Both the position numbers and the translations under genes were made by a program. A stretch of DNA of 64,000 nucleotides from Blastomussa wellsi. Its lineage: Eukaryota > Cnidaria > Anthozoa > Scleractinia > Plerogyridae. Position 1 is the stretch's first letter, and every line of letters starts with the position of its first letter. Location of the stretch: NCBI GenBank assembly GCA_947652115.1, contig OX393572.1:6088241-6152240 (forward strand). Direction: 5' to 3'. The notes below the pieces were generated by a model, which was not told the origin of the DNA, did no database searches, and worked only from the letters and a program-made list of their open reading frames with translations. Below, piece by piece: positions 1 to 11,600 of this stretch.

Positions 1-359
1 ATCACAACTTCTTCACCAGTGTTTGGGCATTTGTTTGCCCGACGCCATTATTGCCCAATGACCTATCAAATTACAAGAGAGGGAATGTGCTAGAAATTGC
101 TGTGAGCCACCTTAAAATGCGATTGAGGCTTATCACTAAGATTTTTCCTTTTTGTTGTCTGCTTATAAGAGCTTGAAATCAAAATGAGAGTTTAAACTAT
201 ACATTGCGTTTTAAAAGTGTCTACGGCCAATATGTCCGTTTACAGGGTTGTGCAAAGTTTGTATCTTATTTCCAACTTAGGCCGTCGCACCATCCAACAA
301 CACTAACACTTCGCTGGTTGCTGAATCATTATCGGGGTTTTCTGTTATTTCATCCTTAC

Positions 360-3300
360 CTCAAGACGATAAATGGCGAATTCCCGATGCACTTTATCTA
401 TTAACCTGGAATCGAATAAGGAAGAGTTGAGAAATATATTAAATATAACCATCTTACTCATAGGCAGTCTCTTTTTTACAGAGCGCCACTCATATTAGGT
501 CGTGTCGCAGTAAAAGGCACGCAAAGTCCCCAACCTAAAAGCGATTAGACTGATTAATGTAACTTTCTAGTTGAATGTAAAAAAATTATTGTTAAATTAA
601 AGATGACAACATTCACAAAAACACCAATTCAAATTTAATTTTTACCTCTTGAGGTCACGATTTTCACCCGCCATCTGCATAAAATAGGAATATTTAAAAA
701 TGATATTTCATTAGCACATTTTATTTCTATAGCTATTTGGAAGAAACACATTTCTTTCTTCCGACAAAATAATGTACATGTTTAATCACGAGCGGCAAAT
801 TCTGTGAATTAGGAATCACTTACTTCCTCTTCTTTTTCTTTCCTTTCTTTCTTCAGCTCTTCTATTTCCCTAAAATTTAGGAAATAAAAATTCAAAAACC
901 ATCTTAGCTGATTGATTAATTGATGGAGAAAGTTATTTTTTCTTTGACTTACTAAAGGTGCGTTCCTTTGGGATGATCTAGATCACAATCAGTGATCCGA
1001 GATCTCTCTGATCATGGTGCATCAAAGGCACCGGCGAATCCACTCTGGGCAAGCCGGGATTCGCCGGTTCCTTTGATGTACCATGATCTGAGTGATCCCG
1101 GATCAATTATCCTGATCCGGATCACTCCAAAGGAATGCACTCTAAGATATGACCGAATCAGTGTCAGTGGGGGTGAGAGGTGGGGGAGCTTCATCAAGCA
1201 GAGCTCCATTCACTTTAGAACGTGTCGAAGTGAAAAACACGCAAAGTCCCCAACCTAACAGTGATCAGACTGATTAATGTAAAAACACCAACTCAAATTT
1301 AATTTTTACCTCTTGAGGTCACGATTTTCATCCGCTATCTGCATAAAATAAGAAGATTAAAAAAATAGTATTTTATTAGTACATTTAGTTTAGCTATTTG
1401 GAAGAAACAATTTCTTTCCTGAGACAAAATAATATACGTCAAGGAAATTAGAGTGATTACATTGGCAATTACATTGGATTTGAGATGGCAAAAAAGAAAA
1501 AGGCTTTTCAGCAACGCAATCGTAACAAGTTAGAGTAAAACATTTTTAATCGCGAGCCTCAAACTTCCCTTAAATTTAGGAAAATTCAAAAAGCAGCTTA
1601 GCTAATTGATGGAGAGACTAATTTCTTATTTACTTACTTAGAGTTGACCGACTCAGTGTCAGACTGACTGACTGTCTGTCTGACCGGTTAGTGGCTGGCC
1701 GACCTACTAACTGACAAACTGACGGACAGACAGACAGACAGACAGATTGTCTGATTGGCTGACTGACTGCCAGACTGAATGGGGACTGACTGACTGGCTA
1801 ACTGTCAGAAAGACTGACTGACAGTCTGACAGATTGATTAACTGACTGACTGATTGTTCGATCGGTGTTTGATTCCGTGTCGCCTAAATCGATAAAGAGT
1901 GAAAAAGAAAATCACCAATAATTAAGGCGGAAATGCTGAAGATAGCCATTCAGCCGTATTTAAAATATCTTTGTTTGTTTGTAATCAGTTATAGTCTGCA
2001 GCAAATTCATGATATCAATGATCTTAATTTACCTCTTGAGGTCATGATTTTCCTCCGCCATCTGCATAAAATGAGAATGTTAAAAAATGGCATTTCATTA
2101 GAACATTTTATTTCGATAGCTATTTGGAAAAAACACATTTCTTTTTCCCACAAAATATTAATGTATGTAAAGGAAACATGATGCCAAGATTGGATTTGAG
2201 ATTGCAAAAGTGAAAAATGTTTAATGTTAGGAAAGAAAACGTAACAAGAGTAATAAATGTTTTATCACGAGCGGCAAATTCTGTAAATTATGTATCACTT
2301 ACTGCCTCTTCTTTTTCTTTCCCTTCTTTCTTCAACTCTTCTTCTTTCCTGAAATTTAGAAAGCATATCAGCTGATTAATTATGAAGAGACTCATTTCTT
2401 CTTTTACTTACTCATATTTGACCGACTCAGTGCCAGACTGACTGTCTGTGTGCCTGTCTGACCGGCTAGTGGCTGACTTACTGACTGACAGACAGACTGG
2501 CTGACTTTGTGAGTGATTCACCGAGTCTCTGATAGACTTACAGACTAACTAACAGACTGACTAATTTACTGCCTTACCGACTGACAGAATGACGGACTGG
2601 CTGGCTGACCGAAAGAAAAACAGACAGATTGACTGACTGACTGACTGACTACCTTGATGTCTGATCGCCAGTTTCGTTTATTTGCTCCATCGTTCATTTG
2701 TTAGATGTTTACATTTATTATAATATTCATTTATTCATCCGTAAGGTCATATACTAAAACAAGTTTGTTCGGTCGGTGTTGGGAAATAGTGGCCACTTTA
2801 TCTTTTCACGTTAATGCTAACGTATATCCTCAACTGCGCGATAAACAGCCAAAGAGGAATATCGCCAATGATTAAGGTGGAAGTACTGAAGGTAACCATT
2901 CAGTCTAATCGGAATAATTGTTCTTGTTTGGAATCAGCAGTAAGATCTAGTCTGCAGTAAGATCGTTAATAAAGATCATAGTTTACCTCTTGAGCTCACG
3001 ATTTTGATCCGCCATCTGCATAAAATGAGAATATTAAAAAATAGTTTTTTATTAGCGCATTTTAAGAAATATATTTCTTTTTCCGACAAAATAATGTACG
3101 GGAAGGTTATAAATAAGATTCCAAGATTGGATTTGAGATTAAAAAAATGAAAAAGTCTTTTGAGGAAAGTATACGTAACAAGAGTAAAACATGTTTAATC
3201 ACGAGCGGCAAATTCTGTAAATTATGTATCACTTACTGCCTCTTCTTTTTCTTTCCCTTCTTTCTTCAGCTCTTCTACTTCCCTGAAATTTAGAAAGTCA

Positions 3301-6300
3301 AAATTCAACAAGCAGCTTAGCTGATTGTCTGTCTCACCGGCTAGTGGCTGACCGACTTACTGACTGACAGACAGAAATACGGACTGATTGACTGACTGAC
3401 TGAGTGACTGAAAGATCTGATGACTGACTGGTTGATTGACTGCCTGGCTGACTCCTGAAAAACAGGTGAATGACTGGCTGACTGAGTGACAGACAGACAG
3501 ACTGACTGCCTGACTGACTGACAGAAAGACTAACTGACTGACCGACTGACTAACTGAATGACTTATCGCCCCTTTATTGATTTGCTCCATCGTTCATTTA
3601 TTCCATTTGTACATTAATTATAATAGTCAATTATTCACCCGTTAGGTCGTATACTGAAAAAAGTTTGTTCGGCCGGTGTTGAGAAATAGTGCCCTTGTTA
3701 TCTTTTCACGTTAATGCTAACGTATTGCCTCAATTGCGCGATAAACAGCCAAAAAGGAAATCGCCAATTATTAAGGCCGGGCGGAAGTGTTGAAGGTAAT
3801 CATTCACTCTTATGTAAAATAATTGTTCTGACTTTGTAATCAGCCTTATTGTCTGCAGTAAAATCGTGTTAGTAAAGATCATAGTTTACCTCTTGAGGTA
3901 ACGGTTTTGATCCGCCATCTGCATAAAATGAGAATGTTAAAAACAGTATCTCATTAGTACATTTTATTTTGATAGCTATTTAGAAGAAACGCATTTCTTT
4001 TACCGACAAAATAATGTACATGAAGGTAATAAGATTCCAGGAACTGATTACAAAAAACTTTTCAGGAAAGGACACGTAACGAGACTAATACATGTTTAAT
4101 CCCGAGCGGCAAATTCTGAAAATTATCAATCACTTACTGCCTCTTCTTTTTCTTTCCCTTCTTTCTTTAATTCTTCTACTTTTCTGAAATTTAGGAAGCA
4201 AAAATAACAAAAGCAGCTTAGCTGATTGATTAATTAATAAAAAGACTGGTTTCGTCTTTGCAATACTATTTGAACAACTTAGTGTCAGACTGACTGATTG
4301 TCGCTCGACCCATCTAACTGCCTGGTGCCTGAAGGGCTGACTGATTGACTGACCAACTGAATGATTGACTGACTGACTGACTGACTAACCGACTGACTGA
4401 CCAACTGACTGACTGACTGACTGACTAACTGACTAACTGACTGTTAACTGACTGACTGACTGACCAACTCACTGATTGACAGACTGACTGACTGACTGAC
4501 TGACTGACTGACTAACTGACTGATTGACTGACTGACCAACTTACTGATTGACTGACGGACTGACTGACTGACCAACTGACTAACTGACTGACTGACTGAC
4601 TAACTGACTGATTGACTGAGTGACTGACCAACTGACTGATTGACTGACTGAATGACTGACTGACTAACTGACTGATTGACTTACTGACTGGCTGACTGAC
4701 CAATTGACTAATTCACTGACTGGTCTGACCGACTGACTGACTGACTGACCGACCGACCTACCGATCGACTGACTGAATGACGGACTGTCTAACTGACTGA
4801 CTGACCGACTCAAACGAAGTAGCCTCAGTCGATAACATTCAAAAATGACATCGTCAATTATTGAGGCGGAAATGCTTAAGATACAAATTCAGTCGCATTT
4901 GAAATAATTGTTTTTGTTTGTAATCAGTTATTTTCTGCAGTAAATTCATACACTGTACTCATGATGTCAATGATGGTAATTTCAGTTACCTTTTAAGGTC
5001 ACGACTTTCATTCGCCATCTGCATAAAACGAAGATAAGTATTTCATTAGCACAATTTATTTCGATAGCTATTTGGAAAAAAAAAACACGTTTCTTTTTCC
5101 CGAAAACTAATGTACGTGAAGAGTAATAAGGTTCCAAGATTGGATTTGAGATTGCAAAAATAAAAAATGCTTTTCAGGAAATTAAAGTACACGTAATAAG
5201 AATATATACACCTTTAATCACGAGCGGAAAATTCTGTAAATTATGTATCACTTACTGCCTCTTCCTTTTCTTTCCTTTCTCTCTTTAAACCTTCCACTTC
5301 TCTAAAATGTAGGAAGTAAAGAAACCGATTTACTCTTTCACTTACAATTTGACCTACTTAGTGTCAGACTGTCTGTCTGTCTTTCTGTCTGTCTATGACG
5401 GCATCATTCCGGTTACTAAAGCTGAATGACTGATCGCCCCTTTCTTTATTTTCTCCATCGTTTATTCATTCCATGTTTTCATCATCATAATATTCATTTA
5501 ACATCATATTGAAAAGAGAAACGTCATTACAATTTACTTTCTCCTCATGTTTATAGTTTTTTAGTAGCGTGCGAAAATGTGTGTTGAAAGAAGATACCGA
5601 TGAGGTTTTTCCTTTTCCATATGATGTTGGTTAATACATTCCTGGATTCGACAAACACAATTTCGCAAAGATATTCAATGACGCATACGTTTAATTTGGT
5701 CATACACTGAAACAAGTTTGTGCAGTCGGTGTTGGGAAACAGTTGTCCTGTTATCTTTCTCCGTTACTGATAACGTGTCTCCTCAACCGATAAACAACCA
5801 AAAAGGATATCGCCAATTGCTCTGACTGAGTGACGTCGCTCGTTATCTCTCTGATGTAACATTCATGTCACCTTTAAAATAACAGTTCTTATTTGTAATC
5901 ATATATCGTCTGCAGTAAATTAGTTTTTTAAATGATCATAATTTACCTCTTTAGGTTTCCAATCTCCTCTACCATCTGCGTAATTGTATAAAATAAAACT
6001 TTATTAGCACATGTCTTTGATAGCTGTCTTCTCTCTTGAGAATGTTCATGAAAGTAATAAAGATTCTAAAGCTGGATTTAATTTTAAGATGGAAAGAGCA
6101 CATAAAACAACTGCGGAAAAGTCGAATGCGAATGCGAAAAAATCTACATCGGCGACACGGGGAGACCCATGCAGGACAGGATTAAAGAACACAACCGAGA
6201 CATCCGGCTTGCCAGTACCCAGACCTCCGCCGTTGCAGAGCATGCCCATATCACCGGACACTGCCCACTTTGGGACGAGGTTAAGTTTATTGATCGCGAT

Positions 6301-7597
6301 CAACGTTGGTACACTCGCAGGGTCAAAAAGGCTATTCACATAAGACTTCATCCTAACAACATCAACAGGGATAGTAGAATCGAGATTCCTGAAGCTTGGA
6401 TGCCCACGATCAAGAAACACAAGAACGAGAGAACTGCATAACGGCGAACCGCCGAGGGAACAACTAACTGGTCTAGGATCAGCGAGGATCGAAACGCACC
6501 AATCACAGCTGTTGAAAACCGACCAATGACAGAGGAGACCCATGTTTTATAAAGCTACACGTAGCCAGTCGACCTTATCGCCTGATGAAGGCTAGCAGCA
6601 TCCAGCCGAAACGTCGCGGTCCACATCACAAGTGACTACATCGTGAGACAAACGATAACGCCTTAATAACTATAAAACAACTTATTGGAAAGAAGTCACA
6701 AGGGGTTTTACAGCTACAGACGTTACTGCAATGCTTTTAAAAACCGAAACGTATCCGGTAATAAATTCTTTTGAGTTGAAAACGTCACAGTCCCAGCCTT
6801 AGAATCTTCTTACTTTCTCGTACATTATCAATGTTAGATATAGAATCAATTTCTTCCAAATAGCTGAGTGCGGGCTAGCTAATTGTCCGCTCGCTCGCGA
6901 ATTTGTTTGCTTAATCGATTGATTGGCAGATTGACTATTATAGTAACTGACTCGCTGACTGAGTAACTGACTTCCTTACTTACTGTCTGAGACTATTGTT
7001 ACTTAACATATATCGCAGGATGTCAAGTACAGATGACAGAAAACAGTCGTTCCATGACCATATATGGGAAACGTAACAAATTGTTGGATAATAAAGCGCT
7101 AATATGCAGTCCCAAAAATGACCTAATGTTGACTGATGACTGGCGGAATAAATACCGATCAACGTTTGTGATTTCGGATATGCTCAAAACTCAACGAAGG
7201 TCTTGAAGCCATAACCGCTCAATCCTGCGAACAGGCTCCTGTCTCGGAGGGGCGCTATTTTTCAGTCCGCAGGCTATACCCTGTCAAGCAAGGACGAATC
7301 TATACCCTTTCTAGCACACACTTGCCTGAACTGTTCGCCCTGTTTAGCTCTGAAGGGTCAAAAACCATACCCATTATCCAGCGATACGTCCCTGTGTAGC
7401 TCAAATATGGGATTATCCGCGGGAGAGCTAATGACTTGCGGGTAATGTGGAGTGGTAGTGATTTTGCGAGATGCGCTAGCTTATTTCGCGATTTTTCTGT
7501 TAAGCTTTGGGATCGATATCTTTGCCTTACTTTTGCTTGGTTGGCTAATTCTGCTCTTAAAGTTTCTATATTCTGACGGTCCTTCTTTCGCTTTTCA
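360..7597 (-). CDS. Gene 0: micro-exon coiled-coil protein, 5' part only
   Basis: Minus-strand gene copy whose 3' half lies beyond the left edge. Exons in transcription order: 7531-7597 (67 nt), 5947-5975, 5256-5301, 4990-5018, 4138-4183, 3890-3918, 3237-3282, 2987-3015, 2303-2348, 2033-2061, 1310-1338, 824-869, 646-674, 360-405. After the first, lengths alternate 29 and 46 nt, always with AG before and GT after. The 29-nt exons read MVEEIGNLKR, MANESRDLKR, MADQNRYLKR, MADQNRELKR, MAEENHDLKR, IADENRDLKR and MAGENRDLKR. The 46-nt exons read EVEGLKRERKEKEEA and similar. The last one, LIDKVHREFAIYRLE, departs from the consensus. The 46-nt exon expected near 1567 is deleted in this copy, so 2033-2061 joined to 1310-1338 would shift the frame. 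This copy is broken unless that stretch is skipped. Function unknown. The product would be a rod-like coiled coil. Confidence 0.72.
952..1146. mobile_element. GATC-rich foldback MITE, unit A
   Basis: Inverted ends (GTGCGTTCCTTTGG and its near-complement CCAAAGGAATGCAC) enclose a long imperfect palindrome full of GATC, centred on matching CGGCGAATCC/GGATTCGCCG segments. Copies at the same place: 18651-18844, 37141-37335, 53530-53723. Both strands are open, which explains spurious frames here. Confidence 0.6.
1640..3575. repeat. Dispersed short (GACT)n blocks, unit A introns
   Basis: Blocks at 1640-1860, 2410-2660 and 3330-3575, each just before a 46-nt exon on the plus-strand map. They alternate with the exons and are less pure than the array at 4285-4810. 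Unit A' equivalents are 37910-38130, 38695-38935 and 39585-39795. Confidence 0.8.
4285..4810. repeat. (GACT)n array, unit A
   Basis: Near-continuous tetranucleotide repeat in the intron between exons 4990-5018 and 4138-4183. It reads as SVSQSVSQ on the minus strand in all frames, so the open frames here are not genes. Confidence 0.9.
6112..6441 (+). pseudogene. Penelope-like element: GIY-YIG endonuclease C-terminal fragment
   Basis: The open frame begins at the insertion junction and reads CGKVECECEKIYIGDTGRP, then QDRIKEH and AEHAHITGH. It ends at TAA (6439-6441). The IYIG...TGR...R..EH series, the cysteines before it and a tail with NPNNINRD-like spacing (here HPNNINRDS) fit the GIY-YIG endonuclease at the C-terminus of Penelope-like retroelements. 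That enzyme nicks target DNA for priming. Only this domain survives and the reverse transcriptase is absent, so this is a 5'-truncated, inactive copy. Confidence 0.72.
6113..6682 (+). mobile_element. 5'-truncated Penelope-like insertion with 11-bp target duplication
   Basis: ATAAAACAACT occurs at 6102-6112 and 6672-6682, flanking about 560 bp absent from A' (around 42,530), B (around 23,985) and B'. The insert holds the endonuclease fragment and a 3' untranslated part. At 6582-6620 is a motif with a hammerhead-core look: CTGATGA, a short GGCT/AGCC stem, then GAAA. Hammerhead motifs are known in Penelope-like elements, but here the remaining stems are not convincing by eye. Confidence 0.75.
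7190..7420. repeat. Short hairpin-rich repeat near the 67-nt exon
   Basis: Contains CCTGCGAACAGGCTCCTG and CAGTCCGCAGGC in complementary arrangement. It is conserved at about 24,835-25,000, 43,350-43,540 and 59,715-59,870. No gene seen. Confidence 0.35.
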
Positions 7598-8212
7598 CTG
7601 TAAAATACAAAAAAGGAAAATATATATGAAAAACAACTGCCAATAATAATTAATGGTACTTCTTAATTATTTTTTACCAAGATCTTCAATGCTCCTGTTA
7701 GTGTCCTTGTTTGACAAACATGTGTGAAACAATAGAACTGAAAACTTTCTTTAGTGTGTAAGCCTATGGTCCCTTCGTTAGAACTGATTTAATTCTCTGA
7801 AACTAAGTTTGGTACTTGGGACCGTAGGTCTTTTCAGATCCAATATGCTGTCTCTTCAAGCATGGTTTTGCCCATGCGTTCTCATGTTCAGATGGTTTGG
7901 CCATCTACATTTTACTTCAACGTGAAACTTTGTATTCTTGCTCCCGGGGCACGTGATGTGGCAACGCGTGATTCGGGGAACAAGTAAGTGTAAAGTACGA
8001 AACTTGATAAAGTGAACGGATCGTTTTGTTTGGGCTGGCGTTGGTGTTGGTTCCATTTAAAATCTGTCCACCGTACTAACGAGCCCCAGTTAGGGCGAAA
8101 CAGCTGTCCACGGTTACAACCCTGCTTTATCGGTTTCTGTCATGTTTAAAATGTTTCGCAAAATTAATTTTTACGTAGTATCAGCTTTGCAGTTTTGTGT
8201 TTGTTCCCTCTA

Positions 8213-8390
8213 ATATGCCACCCTCTCTAATAAACAACATCCCTCTAATAAGCCACCTCCCTCTAATAAGCCGTCTCTCTCAAAGAAGCCACCCCCTCTA
8301 ATAAGAGCCACCCTCCCTCTCCTCCCCTATCTAATAAGCCATCCTTCCTTCTAATTAGTCACCCCATCCCTTCCCCTCAGTAAAGATATG
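8213..8390 (+). repeat. 17-bp satellite, short form, unit A
   Basis: About eight irregular copies of CTCTAATAAGCCACC between the poly(A) region of gene 1 and the 67-nt exon of gene 0. Confidence 0.8.
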
Positions 8391-8451
8391 TCGGTTACAT
8401 CACATGGTTTATTTACTTTTTCGAGATCAGTTTGTAACGTGTTTATACATG

Positions 8452-8655
8452 TCATTGATTGGGTGAATGATTTAACTTCTTACTCCAATATTGATAATCA
8501 CTTACTCTGCGTATCTCACGACATTGCCAATGTGAGCGTCTTTTCTCTTGATAACTGACTGCAATGACTAAAAGAAAAAAAAGGATCAATAATAGTAATG
8601 GGAGAGTTCCACCAGTAAAAATGTTTTTAACGCGCTTTGTTAATCTCGCCTCTAA
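8452..8655 (-). CDS. Terminal exon of gene 1: membrane anchor, short tail, stop
   Basis: The acceptor ATATTTCAG is followed by a frame beginning LEARLTKRVKNIF. A hydrophobic run TLPLLLLILFFLLVIAV is bounded by basic residues (KRVK before, EKRR after). A tail follows, ending HSPNQ and TGA at 8452-8454. An AATAAA signal lies about 40 nt downstream (8408-8413 on the plus strand reads TTTATT). A perfect internal donor (AGA|GTAAGT at 8505/8506) could shorten the exon to 150 nt in frame. The protein is identical in unit A'. The layout, coiled coil then one C-terminal membrane segment, recalls tail-anchored or SNARE-like proteins, but I see no family signature. Confidence 0.65.
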   Translation of the reverse strand, partial: LEARLTKRVKNIFTGGTLPLLLLILFFLLVIAVSYQEKRRSHWQCREIRRVSDYQYWSKKLNHSPNQ

Positions 8656-11600
8656 CTGAAATATGCGCAATGCTCAGCACTATTCGGAGTCTAGCTCGCT
8701 GTTAAAACATTAGGCCACTACTGCCTGCTCTCTCCTTTTCTCCAGCACCTCTAGATATATGTATTTATTTAGCTTGGTGTGAGTTTGCGGCGCCTTAGAA
8801 AAGTGTCTATAAAGGTGCGATACTAAAACGATGTACCTGTATTTCCTGGCGCAGCTTTGGTATACCTATTAATGTGGAACGTATTCAAAGTTAACTTGTT
8901 ATCATTGTTTTCGTTCTACAAGGTTTTAATTATGTATGCAGCTATGTATAGGTAACCATACGGTTTTGAGTTCATTTTGGAATTAATTTGTACTTGTGAG
9001 TTTTTCAAAAATCTGAAATTGCACGCGAAAAACCGTATGATTGCATTATTTATAATAATAATATAAAAATGAAAAAATTCGCCTGGAGGAAGTGCCGGAA
9101 GATCTTTGTATTGCATACAGGAAGCGCGCATTTGACGCGGATTTGCCGATTTGCTGTTGAAGATCAGCTGATAATGCTTCGAACTGAAAGCGGCTCGTTA
9201 AAAACAATTGCAATTATAATCCAGAATTTCTATGTGTAATTTACACCGGTGTTACACGTTTTGCACTGGTGTTACACTTGAACTGCACTGCTCCCAACCA
9301 ATCAGAATCGAGCAATTTTTTCATGTATATTATTAAGATGCTTAAAACCACCGTGGAAAACTACGCAAAGATTTAATAAAGTAAAGCACTTTAAATTTCC
9401 GAATTTTGAGTCAGGGTTATTATAAAAGTGGTGGTCAAATTGTTAACTTACTTGCTGACGGTCTAGCTTGAGCCATGCTTTTACCAGTAAGTAATTTTCG
9501 CGAATGAACTGCAGTGTATTCCGCTAGCTGGAATCTGATGCGACCAAGTACTTCATTTACCTTTGTGACGTTAGTTAATGAGGTCATGTTTTTGCGTCAC
9601 ATTTATTGTTTCCACGATATCTCTTTAGGTTCTTTCATTCTTTCTAACTTTAACAAGTTTCACGTACGCATTTCTAAATGATTCCGAAAATTGTAAAGAG
9701 TACTTCGTTATTAAAATGCAATCGCTAAGACAAATGACGCCATAACTTTCAAAGCCTACCGCACGCCAAACTTAAACTTCAACTGCATGATCTACTGGAA
9801 AGAGTTTTTAGCACCAGAGGAAAGAGTTTCATTGCAACCAATAACTACCACACTTTCTGGACGAATGATAAGAAGTCGTCGAAATACAGTTACTTTTCTT
9901 GTAGAGAACTTTGCTGTGCTATTGACTTTCTTATCGACAACATCTACGTCCGTTTCGGAAACTCAGTTTTTCGGCAAGTTATTGGTATACCGATGGGCAC
10001 TAATAGTGCGCCGTTATTGGCTGATCTCTTTCTCCACACTTTCGAGTACGACTTCATGCTAAAAACTATGAAACAAGACATGTCAAAGGCCGCAACATTC
10101 AGCAATACCTTTCGCTATATCGACGATTTATTCAGCGTCAACAATGCGAATTTTGGAAATTTTATCCACGAAATTTACCCGTCAGAACTGGAACTGAAAA
10201 ACACTACCTTGGCTTCAAATGAAGTGTGTTATCTTGACATTAAGATCATTCAGGGAGACGACAACACACCTTGTCGAATAAGTGTCTACGACAAGAGAGA
10301 CGACTTCTCATTCCGGATTGTAAACTTTCCTCATATGGACAGCAACATCCCAGCCAATCCGGCCTATGGTGTTTACATATCTCAATTGGTGCGATATGCA
10401 AGAATTTGCTCATCCAAATTGGACTTTATAGACAGGCTTCGTGGTCTTTCTTCACGTCTTCGTCACCAAGGCTTCAACACTGCTGCGCTTCTCAAATCGT
10501 TTAATGGATTCTTCAAGCGCCACGGTGAGGTCATTCGCGTTAAATATGACATTGCACTTCGGGAGTTGAGATCAGCGGTTTGTGATTGAGAACCAACAAC
10601 GTATCCTTTGCTTGTTTGTAATTGTTACTTCGTCTTTGTAACTCTAATTCATTTATACGCGCTGCTTCCGGGTCCTTCATTTGGATTTGAAGGCGCGCGC
10701 GCGCATTTTCGTATGTGGTGCGCGTGTTTGGTTTATTTAGTTGACGTGTATGCTTAGTTCGCAATTTAACGGTTTAATTTATTTTTCGTTGTTTTCCTTA
10801 TTACTTTTTCTTGTCAGTAACTGTGCTCACATCGTGGGTGGCTCCACCTGAAATGTTCTGCAATTGGTATAGGATTTAATGGAGCCGAAACCAATTGTGG
10901 AATTACAAGCATTTTAGGCATCCTACTGATGAACGGTTATGGCAATTAGATATTTATTACAGGAGCCAACATTGAGATTGTGGTCTGTCGCCTTTGAAAT
11001 ACTTACCATGTTCGCTCGCGCGGGTGTGCGCGAGCAATAAGCGCGCGCCAAGATCGGGCGTTACAGTACCTTACTTTGAACTCAGACTCTCTCTCTTTTT
11101 CTTCACCAGTTACTGAGATCCGAACTGCGCCAAATTTTTCATCTTTTGGAATGAAACATTAGAAAAGTGAACAAGGAAATTGAAATAATAACCTAATTGA
11201 AATAAAAACCTAATTTAAAATATATATATATATTTCGGATTGAAATTTTCGAGTAGGGAAGGTCGCGCCATTTTTTAGCTAGCATCCGTAGCCGGCGGGA
11301 TTTGAGGGTGCGAGCTACACACTCAGCTATCGCGGGCGAAGCTCGTAAGGTCAACTCGACTCCGCACCAATCTCCCCACCGCTTTGTCGCTTTAATGACG
11401 GCCTCCCCAAAAACGAAAGCACTTCGCCGCGAACCCCTGCATAGTTGCAAATGACCATTAAATCTGACCAGTTGCATCACGAACTTAAAACTTGCATTCC
11501 TTCTACCGAAAAAAAAGGACATTACTCACCTAAAAGCTAAAGGCTTCGGATCGTCTTGAGAAGCGAGAAAAGATCAGATAACAACACGATAAAAAACAAC

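Noticed and set aside
992..1258. Overlapping frames on both strands of the GATC-rich element
   Set aside because: The palindromic MITE gives mirror-image open frames. No domain, and variation is not codon-like.
4512..4703. Minus-strand open frames of Ser-Gln-Val repeats (also near 3,357, 19,425, 22,254, 39,498, 40,954, 54,304 and 57,334)
   Set aside because: They are translations of the (GACT)n microsatellite, which rarely contains a stop in any frame. They vary freely in length between near-identical units and lie in introns.
8916..9131. Minus-strand frame LPALPPGEFFHFYIIIINN conserved in all units
   Set aside because: Conservation matches that of the surrounding interspersed repeat, with no excess of synonymous change and no domain.
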